DNA of 64,000 nt from Congeria kusceri (GCA_027627225.1 JAPFQT010000083.1:744001-808000), one strand, 5' to 3'; positions 11,369-23,190 are shown, counted from the stretch's first letter. Numbers and translations are program-made. Notes: generated by a model not told the origin, from the letters alone.

Positions 11369-11672
11369 TTGGTCTCACCCGGATTTGAACCCGGGACCTA
11401 CGGATTAAAAGGCTATCATCTTAACCACTCGGTCATTTCAACTTTATTACTTACGAATTTAGGTAAGTGTTTTACATGTTGTCAACAATTTCCACGAAAT
11501 TAACAGAAACACACGTATTAATTCCATTGTTTAAACTAAAATGTTTTGACAGTATATTTCTAGGTCCATAGCGTTATTTTGCTTCTTTGTATACACTGTT
11601 CTTTTATTTTCGGAATTGGTGTCAAAAGTTGAACAATTTCAATTCGTCACTCTGTGAACAGGTCCCTTTAAT
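11369..11672 (-). mobile_element. Half of a TIR element carrying a tRNA-like module
   Basis: Minus-strand 11442-11369 is tRNA-like: box A (TGACCGAGTGGTTAAG), box B (GGTTCAAATCC) and a lysine-like loop CTTTTAA, but with a poorly paired anticodon stem. The other side ends in TGTGAACAGGTCCCTTT, the same terminus as the element at 54895-56548, which also has a tRNA-like core. The left half is missing, cut at the 3' end of the family C element. Confidence 0.55.
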
Positions 11673-11845
11673 GTAATCATTATCTGAATAGTAATACCTT
11701 GTCAAACAACAATAAAGCAGTTATCACATATGTGTTTTCAATGTTTATGAATAAAATCAAAGACAAAGGTGAAATAATCGATGTTTTATTCACACTCAAA
11801 CTATAAAATGTTTTTATTTTAGATAACAGATGACAAATATTAACA

Positions 11846-14258
11846 AGAGAGCCACAAGGCCCTAGGTCGCCCACCTGAGGGGCTAAGGAACTTAACTGTT
11901 TTGAGCAAGTTTCATGAAGATTCAGCTAAAAATTTGGCCTCTAGAGTGTTCAAAAGCTTTGTTTTCAATTTGACCTGGTGCCCTAATTTTTAAGCCTATG
12001 TCACCTGGTTTCGAAATTGTTGCAGATATCATTGCGACAAATGTTCTAAGCAAATTTTGTGATTATTGGCCTATAAATGTGGCCTCTAGAGTGTTCACAA
12101 GCTTTTTCTTTAATTTGGCCTGGTGACCTAATTTTTTACCCCACATGACCCAGTTTCGAACTCATCTGAGATAACATTGAAATAAATGTTATGAGCAAGT
12201 TTCAAGAAGATTGGGCAAACAATTTGATTTCTGGTGTTCACAGGTTTTTTCTTCAATTTGCCCTCGTTACCTAGTTTTCGACCCCAAGTGACCCAGTTTT
12301 GAACCCATCTGAGATATCATTGGGACAAATGTTCTAAGCAAGTTCCATGATGATTGGGCTATTAATGTGGTCTCCAGACTGTTCACAAACTTTTTTCTTC
12401 AATTGGACCTGGGGACCTAGTTGTTAACCCCACCTGACCCAGTTTCAAACTTATCTGAGATATCATCCTGGTGTCTAAGTTTTTGACCATAGGTGACGCA
12501 GTTTCAAACTTGTTTGAGATATTATTCAAACAAATGTTCTGAGTAAGTTTTAAGAAGATTGGGGTAAAAATATGACTTTTAGGGTGTTCACAAGATTTTT
12601 ATTTAATATGACCTAGTTATCTAGTTTTTGACCCCACATGACCAAGTTTCAAACTTGTTCGAGATATTATTAGAACAAATGTTCTGGGCAGGTTTCATGA
12701 AGATTGGGCAATAAATGTGGCCTCTAGAGTGTCCACAAGCTTTTAAGTTTTCAATATAGCCATATAAGGAAATCTGCCTCGTTCCCTGGCAACCGTTTAT
12801 TTTCAACGCAGCAAAACCACTCTCGAATTCAGCCGAGATATTATAAGAACAAATGTTCTGAGCAAGTTTCATGTTGACTGGGCAAAAAATTTGACTTTTG
12901 GAGCGTTCACAAGCTTTTTCTATTGCCCTATAAGGAAAACTGCCTCGCCCTCTGGCAGCCATGTTTTTCAACGGAGCGGAACCATTTTCGAATCTGGCCT
13001 AGATATCATAAGAACAAATGTTCTGAGCAAGATTCATGTTCATTGGGCTAAAAATATGACTTCTAGAGTGTTCACAAGCTTTTTCTTCAATTTGACCGAG
13101 TGACCTAGTTTTTGACCCCACATGAAACAGTTTCAAACTCATTCGAGATATCATTGGGACAAATGTTCTGGGCAAGTTTCACGAAGATTGGGCAATAAAT
13201 GTGGCCTCTAGAATGCTCACAAACTTTTTAAAGTTTTCAATAGAGCCATATAAGGAAAACTGGCCCGCCCCGTGGCAGCCATGTTTTTTTCAACCGAGTG
13301 GAACCGTTTCGAACTCGGCTGAGATATCATAGGAACAAATGTTCTGAGCAAGTTTTATGTTGATTGGGCAAAAAATGTGATTTCTAGAGTGTTCATAAGC
13401 TTTTTCTTCAATTTGACCTAGTGACCTAGTTTTTAAACCCACATGACCAAGTTTCGAATTCAACTGAGAAATCATTGGGACAAATGTTCTGGGCAAGTTT
13501 CATGAAGATTGAGCAATAAATGTGGCCTCTAGAGTGTTCACAAGCTTGTCAAAGTTTTCAATATAGCCATATAAGGAAAACTGCCCAACCCTGTGGCAGC
13601 CATGTTTTTCAACGGACAGGAACAATTTTCGAACTCGGCTGAGATATTATAAGAACAAATGTTCTGAGCAAGTTTCATGTTGATTGGGCAAAAAATGTGA
13701 CTTCTGGAGTATTCACAAGCTTTTTTCTATAGCCATATAAGGAAAACTGCCCAGCCCCCTGGCAGCCATGTTTTTCAATGGAGCGGAACCATTTTCCAAC
13801 TCGGCCGAGATATCATAAGAACGAATATGCTGTGCAAGTTTCGTGAGGATTGGTTAAAAAATGTCACTTCTAGTGTTCACAAGCTTTTTATATAGCTATA
13901 TAAGGAAAACTGCCCCACTCCCTGGCGGCCATGTTTTTCAAAGGACCGGAGCCATTTTCGAATTCGGCCAAGATATGATTAGAACAAATGTTCTGAGCAA
14001 GTTTCATGTTGATTGGGCAAAAAATATGTGTTCACAAACTTTTTCTTCAATTTGACCTAGTGACCTAGTTTTTAAACCCACATGACCAAGTTTCGAATTC
14101 AACTGAGAACTCATTGGGACAAATGTTCCGGGCAAGTTTCATGAAGATTGGCCAATAAATGTGGCCTCTAGGTAAATGCTGACGACGCACGTCGCATGAC
14201 AAACAAAAGGCAATCACAAAAGCCCACCATGAGCACGTTGTGCTCAGGTGAGCTATAA
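11846..14258 (+). mobile_element. Tandem-core Helitron-like element, family C, long copy
   Basis: The 5' end has a hairpin in GAGAGCCACAAGGCCCTAGG. About 2.3 kb follow of units of roughly 110-165 bp carrying ATTGGGCAA, TTCACAAGCTTTTT and GACAAATGTTCT. From about 12.74 kb these alternate with a second unit type carrying GCCATATAAGGAAAACTGCC and GGCAGCCATGTTTTTCAA. The 3' end at 14221-14253 is a hairpin (CACCATGAGCAC / GTGCTCAGGTG). Open frames at 12621-14280 are fixed by the repeat period and code for nothing recognisable. Confidence 0.7.
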
Positions 14259-15080
14259 ATAACAATAGAACAATAATCACATAATGACGTCAACAATGCA
14301 TATTACGTAAATAATTTATATAAGATAAACATACATCATTTATATAGAACAGAAAATTCATAGGAAAAGAAATGTACAAACATGCATGAACATGAGAAAA
14401 GGCAATATACAATGAATATAATATATTAATATGAATCATTATATTGCCAATACCGGTTAATATTTTAGTGGTAAAGTTTTCTCTAAATTCACGATCACAA
14501 TGAAAACGCGGAAATTAACGACACTAATATATAAGCAAAGGTCCATCTTTAAAGCTGTCAAATCACTGCAAAAATTCTCAGCTATTCTTAATTTTTAATA
14601 GTTCAAATACAAGTATTTATACAACAATACAGTGTCATGTTTTCAAGTAATTGATCAAATAAATTTCTAACATGTACGTAGAAATGACAGTCAGTCTAAA
14701 AATAGCAAGTGTCATGTACATGTATATTTATGTACAAACATTAACTTCTAAACTAAAATAGTTTTTGTCATTTTGGCATACAGTATATGTTAACTCGTTG
14801 AGTTGTATAAAATGCAAAAGCATTATGTAAGACACAGACGGTAGAATATAATTCACAATGTCCAAAAATACACTGTCATTTTAAGATAAAAATATTGTTT
14901 ATACAAACATATTGTAGATCCTAAACCACAATTGTGTTTTGAAACATAACACAATACACAATACATAAATATGAAACATAATACATTACACAATACATCA
15001 GTTTCAATATAAATACATAATGTCATTTTAAGATAACCATATTTGTTATTACACAAATGTCTGATACGTGTAAAAGTAAG
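14259..15080. other. 3' flank of the TRIM-like gene, no other gene
   Basis: Very AT-rich sequence directly beyond the stop codon of the minus-strand TRIM-like gene. It presumably includes the 3' untranslated region, but I saw no convincing minus-strand AATAAA close to the stop. No repeat from the surrounding families was recognised. Confidence 0.45.
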
Positions 15081-15433
15081 CTATTGCACTTTGAACACCA
15101 GGATGTTGTTGTTGTCCCATTGTCCCACAAGGATGGAGGCTGTGTGCCTGTTGTAGCAGACTGACACTGGGACCCTCACTCCATCCCTGTCTGTAGCCAG
15201 AGTGGCCAGCTTCTTCCTGCCCTCCCTGTCCACCTGTATGATAGTCTGGGACCCCCCTCCACAGACCAACACCTGGCCTGCAGGTGTCACATGTACAGCC
15301 TGTGGGAGTTGTAGTTCAGGTTCCTCCAATGTAGAGAGTACAGACCCATCCCTGGCCAGGGTGAGGAGCTTGTACTGGGAGCGGTTGGTGATGTATATAC
15401 GATCCCCAGTGGGACTCACAGCACACCTCCGTA
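15081..15433 (-). CDS. TRIM-like gene exon 3 (C-terminal propeller blades)
   Basis: The acceptor CTGTTTTGCAG leads into VRRCAVSPTGDRIYITN. Further blades carry AVHVTPAGQVLVCGGG and VPVSVCYNRHTASILVG. The product ends WDNNNILVFKVQ before a TAG at 15083-15081. Ending on a strand of the last blade is usual for this family. G+C content is visibly higher than in the flanking introns. Confidence 0.9.
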
Positions 15434-18400
15434 CTGCAAAACAGAGTCACATCAAGATATTAAATTACTTGAAATGTTTAATAATGTTAATACACAAACT
15501 GCAGTGACATCGTATTATTAATGGGTAGTTAAACAGACAATTACGCGTCTTCAAGATCTGCATAAAATCCAATAATAATAAATATTTCAGTGTGACAGGA
15601 AGGTTCTGTATCAGTTTATTGCCTAAAAGTTTGACACGTTGACTGGTGAGTTAGAATTGCATTTACCACAATTACGCAGATGTAAACGATTACACGGTAC
15701 AATGAACGTGTACGCATGAATGTGTCAGCTGATGTAACTATATGCAGTAATAATGGATTCCCTATACATGTATACATGATTACAATATATTGACATATTA
15801 GTGAAATTGACACGAGCTGACATATTTCATACATGTGCACGTACAACATTGTGACTGTAGTTATGTATGTAACATTTTACTACAGGAAAATAATGTTTCA
15901 AAACAAATGGGATTGGAACTTTTCTATCTAGTTCTTCTTCACCAGTTATAAAAGCCAGTAACTGTTGTTAATTTTATAATTTTATAAACATAATTAAGGA
16001 AATTTCTCAAATTTCAAATACAACAATTTGAGGTTTATTGATTGAATATAATGTTATGAAGCAATGTTAATTATAAAAGTCATTATACATGTATAGTAAT
16101 TTCCAAATCACAAAGTTTACACAATAGGTCACAAGGTGCGTCATTGAAAAGCACTCAGTGTCTATTTATAGACATGCCATGTAGTGACAGTCAAAATACA
16201 TGATTACTCATATATATAAATCAATAATACTGAAAATCATTCTTGACTGCTGTTGTAAACTTAAACTGACACACGTACATTCTACAACTAGGCAGTCTTA
16301 CAATTACTTTATGATACATATTTCTAATAATATCCGGATGAACCCGCCATGATTCTAACCTGCATTTCTACCGGATGTATCCTCATACAGCTTGCTGACC
16401 AGTTTCCCACTCAGCGGGTACTTGTACAGTGCAGTATCAGAAGTGACGTACAGCTCCCCCTGGTGGTGGGCGATACCTGCACAGTCATGTTGTAACTGAA
16501 GCTTCCTGCCCTTCACCAGCTGCCCATTGTTGACAGAGATAAACTGGATCTCATCATTCACAGTCACAGCAACTTCACTGTGTGTTATATGACGTATGTC
16601 CTGTGGATTAGTAGACACATCACAATTAGTAAGCACCCTGTACTGCTGGTCCAGCAGCTTTAATTTCTTGTTACTGTTGTCTACAACAAGAATCTGGCCA
16701 TCAGGGAGAACACATATGCCATTGATCCAGCATGCTGATGAATCACTTGGTATGCTCACATTATACTCTGACTGTCCTTTAACAGTCAATACTTGGTCTG
16801 GGTTTCCCTGCACTGTCAATGGCTGGGTACTGTGTACGATCCTCCCCAGACCTGACAGTTTGGACAAGTACTGCTCAATGTCACTGTTAGGCTGGAACGT
16901 TAGTGAACTTTTAACCTGAACAGAGTTCTCCTTCAAATATGTTTCAGACTGTTGTATTTTGTCGCTACATTTCTTGCTCGCTATAAAGGAGAGTTCTTTC
17001 ATGCTCATATCACTTATGTCCTGAATGGCTTCATGCAGTATTTTCAAGTCGTCACGAAGCCTACTGCAGTTGTTCACATCAGTCTTGAGAGAAGCTTGCA
17101 GACTTGTGAGTGTATTTTTCATTTCCTTCAAAGTGATTTTTTCAATATTGTCTAAAGTGTCATTTATTTTCCTGCGTGTTTCTTGTATTTTGTGTAATTG
17201 TTCATCATATGAACCCTGCAGTGACTTAATGCTGGTCTCCCAATTTGTTTGAAGATTGTTCATTTGTTCCTGAATTGTTTGAAGCTTCACTGCAAACTGC
17301 TGCAGGTCAGTTGACTGGGTTTTGCCACACTCAGATACAAGCGTCACTTTGGTGCACTGTCTGAAACAAAATATAGAATGTTATAATAAAATGCTTAAAA
17401 TTATTTGACAAATATTTATTAAATATAAAAAAAAAAAAATGTTATACATATTCTAAGTTCAAAGCTTGTGAGATGGATGGTTTACATTGGCCCTTTCAAA
17501 ACAATATGTGGCGTGTCGTTGGAAAACCGAGCTTAATGCATGTGCGTAAAGTGTCGTCCCGGATCAGCCTAATCAGGGATGGCACTTTCAGCCTATAGTG
17601 GATTTATGTTTAGAAGAGACTTGAAACGGAAAATACCATAGCTTAAAGTGCCATCCCAGATTAGCCTGTGCACAGGCTAATCGGGGATGACACTTTACGC
17701 ACATGCATTAAGGCCAGTTTTCCCACGACATGCCTCATATATTCTTCTACTGGATATTTAAGCGAAATTTGGCACATAAAATATAACGAGAGGCACATGA
17801 GTGTCTGTATCGCTCCAATGGCTTATTAAGTAAGGAGTGTCAGAAACAAAAGGACCCTGATAAGCCATATAAGAAAACAAGAGCTGTCGGATACAGCACG
17901 CTAGACTTTTCTTGTGCTTGTCAGAGTTACAGGCATTTTTTTCTTAAACAAGAAACATGGAAATTCCACGAAAAACTTTTTTTTTTCTAACGGAATGCAT
18001 TAAAGTCAGCACATCAACAAAATTTATAGTAATGGTAAATTTGACCTTGACCCCACCCACCCCGTATGCAATCCCAAGCAAGGTCTCGATATAAGCTATC
18101 TATGCATAAAGTTTCATACAAATATCTCAGTGTGTTCTTAAGTTATTGAGCAAATTGTTTTTCTCCATTTTTAGAAATGGTGACCTTGACATCACCCACC
18201 CCATATGCAATCCCACTCGAGGTCTTGATATAAGGTAACTATGTATTAAGTTTCATTAAAATATCTCAATGCGTTCTCAAGTTATTGAGCAGAAACCATT
18301 TTTCTATTTTTAGAAACAGTGACCTTGACCCCACCCACCCTATATGCAATCCCAAGCAAGGTCTCGATATACAGTGTCTATGTCTAAAGTTTTATTAAAA

Positions 18401-21400
18401 TATCTCAATGCGTTCTCAAGTTATTGAGCGGAAACCGTTTTTCTATTTGAGTAACAGTGACCTTGACCCTTGACCCTATACGCAATCGCAAGTGAGGTCC
18501 CAATATAAGGTACGTATGTTTTAAGTTTCATTAAAATATCTCAGTGCATTCTCAAGTTATTGAGCGGAAACCGTTTATTATATTTTTAGTAACAGTGACC
18601 TTGACCCCACCCACCCCATATGCAATCTCATGCGAGGTCTCGATATAAGGTATGTACGTATAAAGTTTCATACAATTCTCAATGCGTTCTCAAGTTACTG
18701 AGCGAGTTAAATTTCATTTAAATATCTCAATGTGTGTTGAAATTATTGAGTAAAAACCGTTTTTCTATTATTAGTAACAGTGACCTTGACCCCACCAACC
18801 CCATATTCAATCCCAAGTTAGGTCTTGATATAAGGTACCTATGTATTAAGAGTTATTAAAATATCTCAATACATTCTCAAATTATTGAGAAGAAAATGTT
18901 TTTCTATTTTTAGTAACAGTGACCTTTACCTTGACACCACCCATCCCATATGCAATCTAAAGCGAGGTCTCGTTATAAGATATCTACGTTTGAAGTTTCA
19001 TTACAATAGCTTAATCCGTTCTCAAGTTAGGGAGCGGTAACAAAAAAATGAGAAACTAGCTTACCGAAAAACTTTAACCTGTCCATATAGCTTATATGCA
19101 TACATGCCATACGTCCAATCTCACCGGGATTGTCCCGGTTTCGCAAGGTCTGTCCTGGCGTCCCGGTGAGATGCATTTTGTCCCAGTCAATCACAAAAAT
19201 TGATGTTAGTGTACCATAAAACTTAAATTGGGCCAACAATTAACTTCAGATCGTTAATCCCTTTATCGGTCCCTATGACAACAATACCCGCTAGCCGCGT
19301 GTCAAAGAGGAGTAGTAATGATACTCCATTAGCGATTTATTGATCTTTTGTTTGTCACACTTTTGCAGGGTGGGGGTCATATATCCGCGGTCGCTAATTG
19401 CTGCTGATTGTTGCATTGTTTCGGAATAAAAAAGGAACTGTGTGTGTTGTTATTTTGATTTTAAATAGAATAGGTGTTATCACATTTTCAGTCTGGTAAC
19501 GTTTGAAGGTAAGTATGAAAATAATTTGAGAACTTTTTGAGAATTAAAGATGCAAAAACAACCATTACTTTCTTTAAATCTTGTATTGTTCACATCGCAA
19601 AATTTGATGCAGTTAATGACGCAGTGTATAGTGGAACGTAGCCCAGGTATAAGTCTGCTGGAGTAGTCTCCTTTGTAAACGCATACGTTTATTTGACAAT
19701 CAGAATTTATATTTGCGTGTTTCGTGTAATTTCTTTGATGTCATAATTAAAAATACATGTTATCGTTTATATTATTGAGTAAATATGATTAAAATGTATA
19801 CGTGTGTATGTTTGAGTGATTCATTTTGGGTGTTTACTGTTTGAACTATAACTATATAGACCACGAAACGGAATAGGACCTAGGTTAGATACAATAAACT
19901 ATTATTATAACTTTTTTTTTCCGACAAAATGACAGTATTAATGTGCCCCGGTCAAATGTCCCGGCGATTTCTTGGCAATGTCCCTTTTTGGCCTGAAAAA
20001 AATTATAACATGTATGCTTATATGTAAAATTTCTAAGTGCAAAAAGGCCCATAATTTTGACAAATTTCAAACTAGAGTAATAAAAATTGGCCTATGAGTT
20101 TATTTTAATATAGGGAATAAGTCTTCTAAGTTTGAATGAAATCCCTCAAGCCATTTCTGAGAAACCAGCTTACCGAAAAACTTTAACCTGTCCATATAGT
20201 TATACGTAAAATTTCAAAGTGTAAAAAGGCCCATAATTTTGACAAATTTCAAACTAGAGTTTCCAAACTTGGCCTATAGGTTCATTTTAATGTGGGGAAT
20301 AAATGTTATAAGTTTGAATGAAATCCCTCAAGCCATTCCTGAGAAACCAGCTTACCAAAAAACTGTAACCTGGTTTGGATGCTGACGCCGAGGCGAGTAG
20401 ATAAGCTTGCCTTTTCTTCGGAAAGTCGAGCTAAAACGGCCCCAAATCACTGGCGGCCATGTTTTTGAACCAAATCAAAATAATTTGTTTTGGTTGAGAA
20501 CTACGTGAGGAACATTTCTGTGAAATTCCTTCGAAATCCAACCAGTGGTTTCTAACAAAGATCTTCAAAATTTTTAATATAATTCTATTAGGAAAATTGG
20601 CCAGCCCGTTGGCGGCCGTTTGTTTAAGGACCTAAACCATTTGAGCAACTTTGGTAGAAAACCACCCAAGGAACATTTATGTCAAAGAAGTTCGAAATCC
20701 AACAAGATTTTCAAATTTTTCAATAAAAACATACAAGGTAAAAATGCCCTGCCTCCATAGTTTTTACAACAGACCTTAACAATTTGAGAAACTTTTGTAG
20801 AGAACCTCCCAAGGAACAGTAAAATTCTAAATCCACAAATAGTTTCAGACAAAGATTTTCAAAGTTTTCAATACAGTCATTTAAGAAAAAAATGGCCCGC
20901 CCCCTGGCGGCCATGTTGTTTTTCAACTGAGCATCAACATTTGGGCAATTATGGTAGAGGACAACCCAAGGAACTTTTTTTCTAAATTAATGTAAATATA
21001 TTTCTATTTAAAGCTCTGGTGGCCATTTTTTGCAGCGGACTGGCAAGATTGGAGTGACTTTGATAGAGGACAATCCAAGAAATATCTGTGTGAAGTTTCA
21101 GCAACTGTTTTCGGAGGAGATGTAGTTTAAAGGAAAAACCTACGGACGCACACACACACGATGGACGAACCGCCATGGCATAAGCTCGTTGGCCTTCGGC
21201 CAGTTTAGCTTAAAATGAATATGCCAGCATTTCAATAAAGGCTACCTTGTTTGCAAAATAGTGAAGAAAAGGCAATAATGGAATTTCAAAGACTGAGTAT
21301 GACTGTATTTTAATAGCTTTACATTTCTATATCAGATACAATAGATTCACACTCAACCCTTGATGTGTAACTGATATCAAGAAGAGTGGTATTGAAGTCA

Positions 21401-22043
21401 ATCTCAAACTGTACTAACCTTGATATGTATTGATTTTATAAAATGTTAACATTCAGGTAGTCAGTTTACCTATTAAACATTGGTATCCAGGTAAAAACTG
21501 GAAGTTTAAAACTGCACCATTTCTGATATATATAAATATATGGATATTATGGGGTTCTCAAGCCAATCGTTACATGTATGTTATTGTCCTCAACTTAATT
21601 CTTGTTTATATTAATAAACAGACTAAATCAGGTTAGTCTAAAAAGTAAATTGTCTAATAATAAGGATTATTGTTATCTTAACAATAATTTTAACAAAAAT
21701 GTCATAAGATACCTGTGATTAAGTAGAACACAATCTGAGCAGCACAGCTGTCCATGATCTTCACAGAACATTTTGAATTTCTCTCTGTGAACTTCGCATT
21801 TCAACAGAAAATCCTCCACCTTCTTAGAAACTGGCCATTTGTTCATATCTCCCCTTCCATAAGGGGAATGTTTTTTAAACAACTGACCATGAAGATGAAT
21901 ACATTGTCCACAGTAAAACTTCAAACATGTTTCACAGTAAATTCTGCAACTACTTCAATAGACTGCTCTTCGCAGGTTGAACAACAAAAATCTTTAAATT
22001 CTTCTGACCCTTTAGCAACAGTAGACATAGAAAATGTCGCCAT
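15081..22043 (-). CDS. TRIM-like B-box/coiled-coil/beta-propeller gene, frame broken in exon 1
   Basis: Three exons (22043-21713, 17360-16360, 15433-15081) join with matching phases. The product resembles the large molluscan group of RING-less TRIM-like proteins, usually thought to act in protein-protein recognition or ubiquitin signalling. Order, with residue numbers assuming the missing base: B-box 1 at about 20-60, B-box 2 at about 83-110 (C83, H86, C94, H97, C102, C105, H110), coiled coil at about 125-265, then a propeller of NHL type to the end. No RING or signal peptide. The spliced length is 1685 nt, one short of 1686 (561 aa plus stop), which agrees with a single missing T at 21939-21941. 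As given, translation stops just after residue 40. The gene may be a pseudogene, or the base may be an assembly error in a T-run. The exon structure is otherwise clean. Confidence 0.85.
15434..16359 (-). other. TRIM-like gene intron 2
   Basis: AT-rich intron with donor GTTAGA and acceptor TTTTGCAG. No dispersed repeat or inner gene was recognised. A small open frame at 15616-15849 has no support. Confidence 0.7.
16360..17360 (-). CDS. TRIM-like gene exon 2 (coiled coil and first part of propeller)
   Basis: The acceptor TTTGTTTCAG is followed by 1001 bp open in one frame. It starts QCTKVTLVSECGKTQ, the expected continuation of LLNHR. Long heptad-like stretches (QTIQEQMNNLQTNWETSIK) mark the coiled coil. 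Propeller blades follow, for example INGICVLPDGQILVVDNSNK and CAGIAHHQGELYVTSD. It ends after GRNA with the donor GTTAGA and a codon split after one base. No internal stop was found. Confidence 0.9.
17507..17736. mobile_element. Fold-back MITE with arms of about 65 bp
   Basis: The arms are inverted copies: each carries GCATGTGCGTAAAGTGTC, then CCCGGATCAGCCT on one side and CCCCGATTAGCCT on the other. TA sits outside both ends (17505-17506, 17737-17738). The short centre has no coding. I associate abundant elements of this type with Dreissena genomes; that is recollection, not a search. Confidence 0.75.
17878..20437 (+). mobile_element. Tandem-core Helitron-like element, family D, in TRIM intron 1
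   Basis: The 5' end has a GAGCTGTCGGATACAGC hairpin. About eight units of 130-180 bp follow, with GTGACCTTGACCCCACCCA, GCGAGGTCTCGATATAAGG and GTTCTCAAGTTATTGAGC. A second unit type carries AAAAAGGCCCATAATTTTG. It ends with GGAAAGTCGAGCTAAAA at 20421-20437. A 920-bp element is inserted at 19098-20017. Related copies lie at 28.2-29.06, 52.5-52.7 and 55.2-56.43 kb. Confidence 0.7.
19098..20017. mobile_element. 920-bp insertion with GCATACATG ends and TTATAT target duplication
   Basis: The ends are inverted, GCATACATG at the left and CATGTATGC at the right. The 6-bp TTATAT is duplicated at 19092-19097 and 20018-20023. The host family D sequence is continuous across the insert. Near both ends the words GTCCCGG and CCGGTCAAATGTCCCGG recur. 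A minus-strand frame at the left end (19239-19027) includes TGTPGQTLRNRDNPGEIG, which may be a decayed fragment of a transposon protein. The superfamily is not assigned. Confidence 0.65.
20440..21215 (+). repeat. Family E units plus shared 3' end module
   Basis: Repeated units of about 130-150 bp carry CTGGCGGCCATGTTTTT and CAAGGAACATTT. From about 20985 the shared end module begins (CTATTTAAAGCTCTGGTGGCC, GAAGTTTCAGCAACTG, GGAGATGTAGTTT). It ends in ATAAGCTCGTTGGCC / GGCCAGTTTAGCTTAAAA, a hairpin. It lies inside TRIM intron 1. Confidence 0.6.
21216..21712 (-). other. 5' part of TRIM intron 1
   Basis: AT-rich unique intron sequence between the donor of exon 1 (21712) and the repeat block. 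Nothing else is visible. Confidence 0.6.
21713..22043 (-). CDS. TRIM-like gene exon 1 (two B-boxes)
   Basis: The ATG at 22043-22041 begins MATFSMSTVAKGSEEF, a start typical of this molluscan family, and lies close to an upstream pair of E-boxes. The first B-box has its cysteine pairs CCSTC, YCETC and YCGQC split between two frames by the missing base. From LKFYCGQCIHLH onward the second frame stays open through B-box 2 and ends at LLNHR. The donor GTATCT follows at 21712. The codon is split after two bases, matching exon 2. Confidence 0.8.
21932..21946 (-). other. Single-base frameshift in B-box 1
   Basis: On the minus strand the coding sequence reads GCAGAATTTACTGTG. The family motif AEFYC would need a run of four T, and three are present. 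Upstream, the frame from the ATG meets a TGA soon after; downstream, the second frame reads YCETCLKFYCGQC without a break. The spliced gene is one base short of a multiple of three. Confidence 0.8.
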
Positions 22044-22276
22044 TTTGCTTATTGACTTTCAGCAAACAAAACTTGACAACTTAAATCAAATTGAAATATT
22101 AATGTCACAGTATATCTGCCTAAATAAATAAATATTCCAGAAAGCACACATTAAATGTAGTGGCAATTATAGTCAAGCAATAAAAACTTCCAACTGAACA
22201 GAAACCAAGATAACCTTCAAATGACGCTCAGTGGTCTGACACATGTACCAGTAAACAGTGTAACTATGTAAACTGT

Positions 22277-22298
22277 CACGTGAGTATAAGGTCACGTG
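22277..22298. promoter_or_regulatory. Paired CACGTG E-boxes upstream of the TRIM-like gene
   Basis: CACGTG occurs at 22277-22282 and 22293-22298 inside a direct repeat GTCACGTGAGTAT with a 16-bp period. The pair is 234-255 bp upstream of the ATG on the minus strand. Palindromic E-boxes bind bHLH or bHLH-ZIP factors. A promoter role is plausible but unproven; an untranslated first exon could lie further upstream. Confidence 0.35.
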
Positions 22299-22955
22299 AG
22301 TATTGGATTAATTTAAATACTGCACTGCCACAAAGGTTTTGTAGCTGAATATCAGGTTACATTGAACAAGTGTTTATCACACAGACCAAATGCAGTTGGT
22401 TTAAACGTGTACTGATCAATGTCTATAGAGTGTTTATTATTTAAGAGATTTACCACACTGACTATTTTATCACAGTTGTCATTTTCTTTTGCTGAAATAG
22501 CAAACTGATTTGATCTTTTTCTCTTTAGTCATTTTAAAAACAATTTCCCTGCTTAATTCTTGTAATATGATGTCATCTCCAATAATTAAAACCAAAGGGA
22601 GACAACTCCTGTCCTAAAACACTAATTGTCTGACCCACATTAAGGACACACTGTCAGTATCAAATGTGGGTTCCAGCTGATTATGTGAAGACTCACAATC
22701 AAACTTCAAATACAAAGTGAGGCAGCAACTGCTTTAAAAATATTTGTTTATATTTACCTTTTTACATACTTTTTCTGTAAAGATCAACTTTATTGGAAAT
22801 CATCTGAACATATATGCCCATTTTTTTTCTCAAGTTTTTCAACTTCCTTATAGTGTTTCAGAGAACAAGTTTAAAGCAAAATGTTCACAATAAATGACAA
22901 TTCTAACATGTAACATGCAGAATTTTTCTATAGACAAAGAAAAAAATTCACCGTT
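22299..22955. other. Upstream flank of the TRIM-like gene
   Basis: AT-rich sequence without a recognised repeat or exon. It may contain the promoter or a non-coding first exon of the TRIM-like gene. Confidence 0.4.
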
Positions 22956-22959
22956 GTTA

Positions 22960-23190
22960 AACTATCAATATACGACCCAAAATTAGTTTAGAAACTGTAA
23001 AATACAAATTGCATTGTAACTGCAAAAAAAATTGTGCTAGGTCATGTTACAATTGAAATAATGTTTGCATTATCGTTATTAATCGGCTAATAAACACTAA
23101 CAGCCTTGTGGTTTAATTCATACGCATCAGAACACAAAATCGCTGTTTATTAGCCGATAAACGACTCTAAATGCAAAATTATTTCTGAAT
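22960..23190. mobile_element. Stem-loop MITE, first copy
   Basis: Inverted arms of about 45 bp, centred near 23130, share ATCGGCTAATAAACA and its complement TGTTTATTAGCCGAT. The loop carries CTTGTGGTTTAATTC. A related copy in direct orientation, with the same GTTGTTAAACT and CTTGTGGTTTAATT words, lies at 25.4-25.65 kb. The pair flanks the exons at 23.4 and 25.0 kb. Confidence 0.65.

Noticed and set aside
12621..14280. Series of open frames on both strands
   Set aside because: They repeat with the period of family C and E units and have no conserved frame.
16596..17252. Plus-strand frames over TRIM exon 2
   Set aside because: Antisense shadows of the real minus-strand exon.
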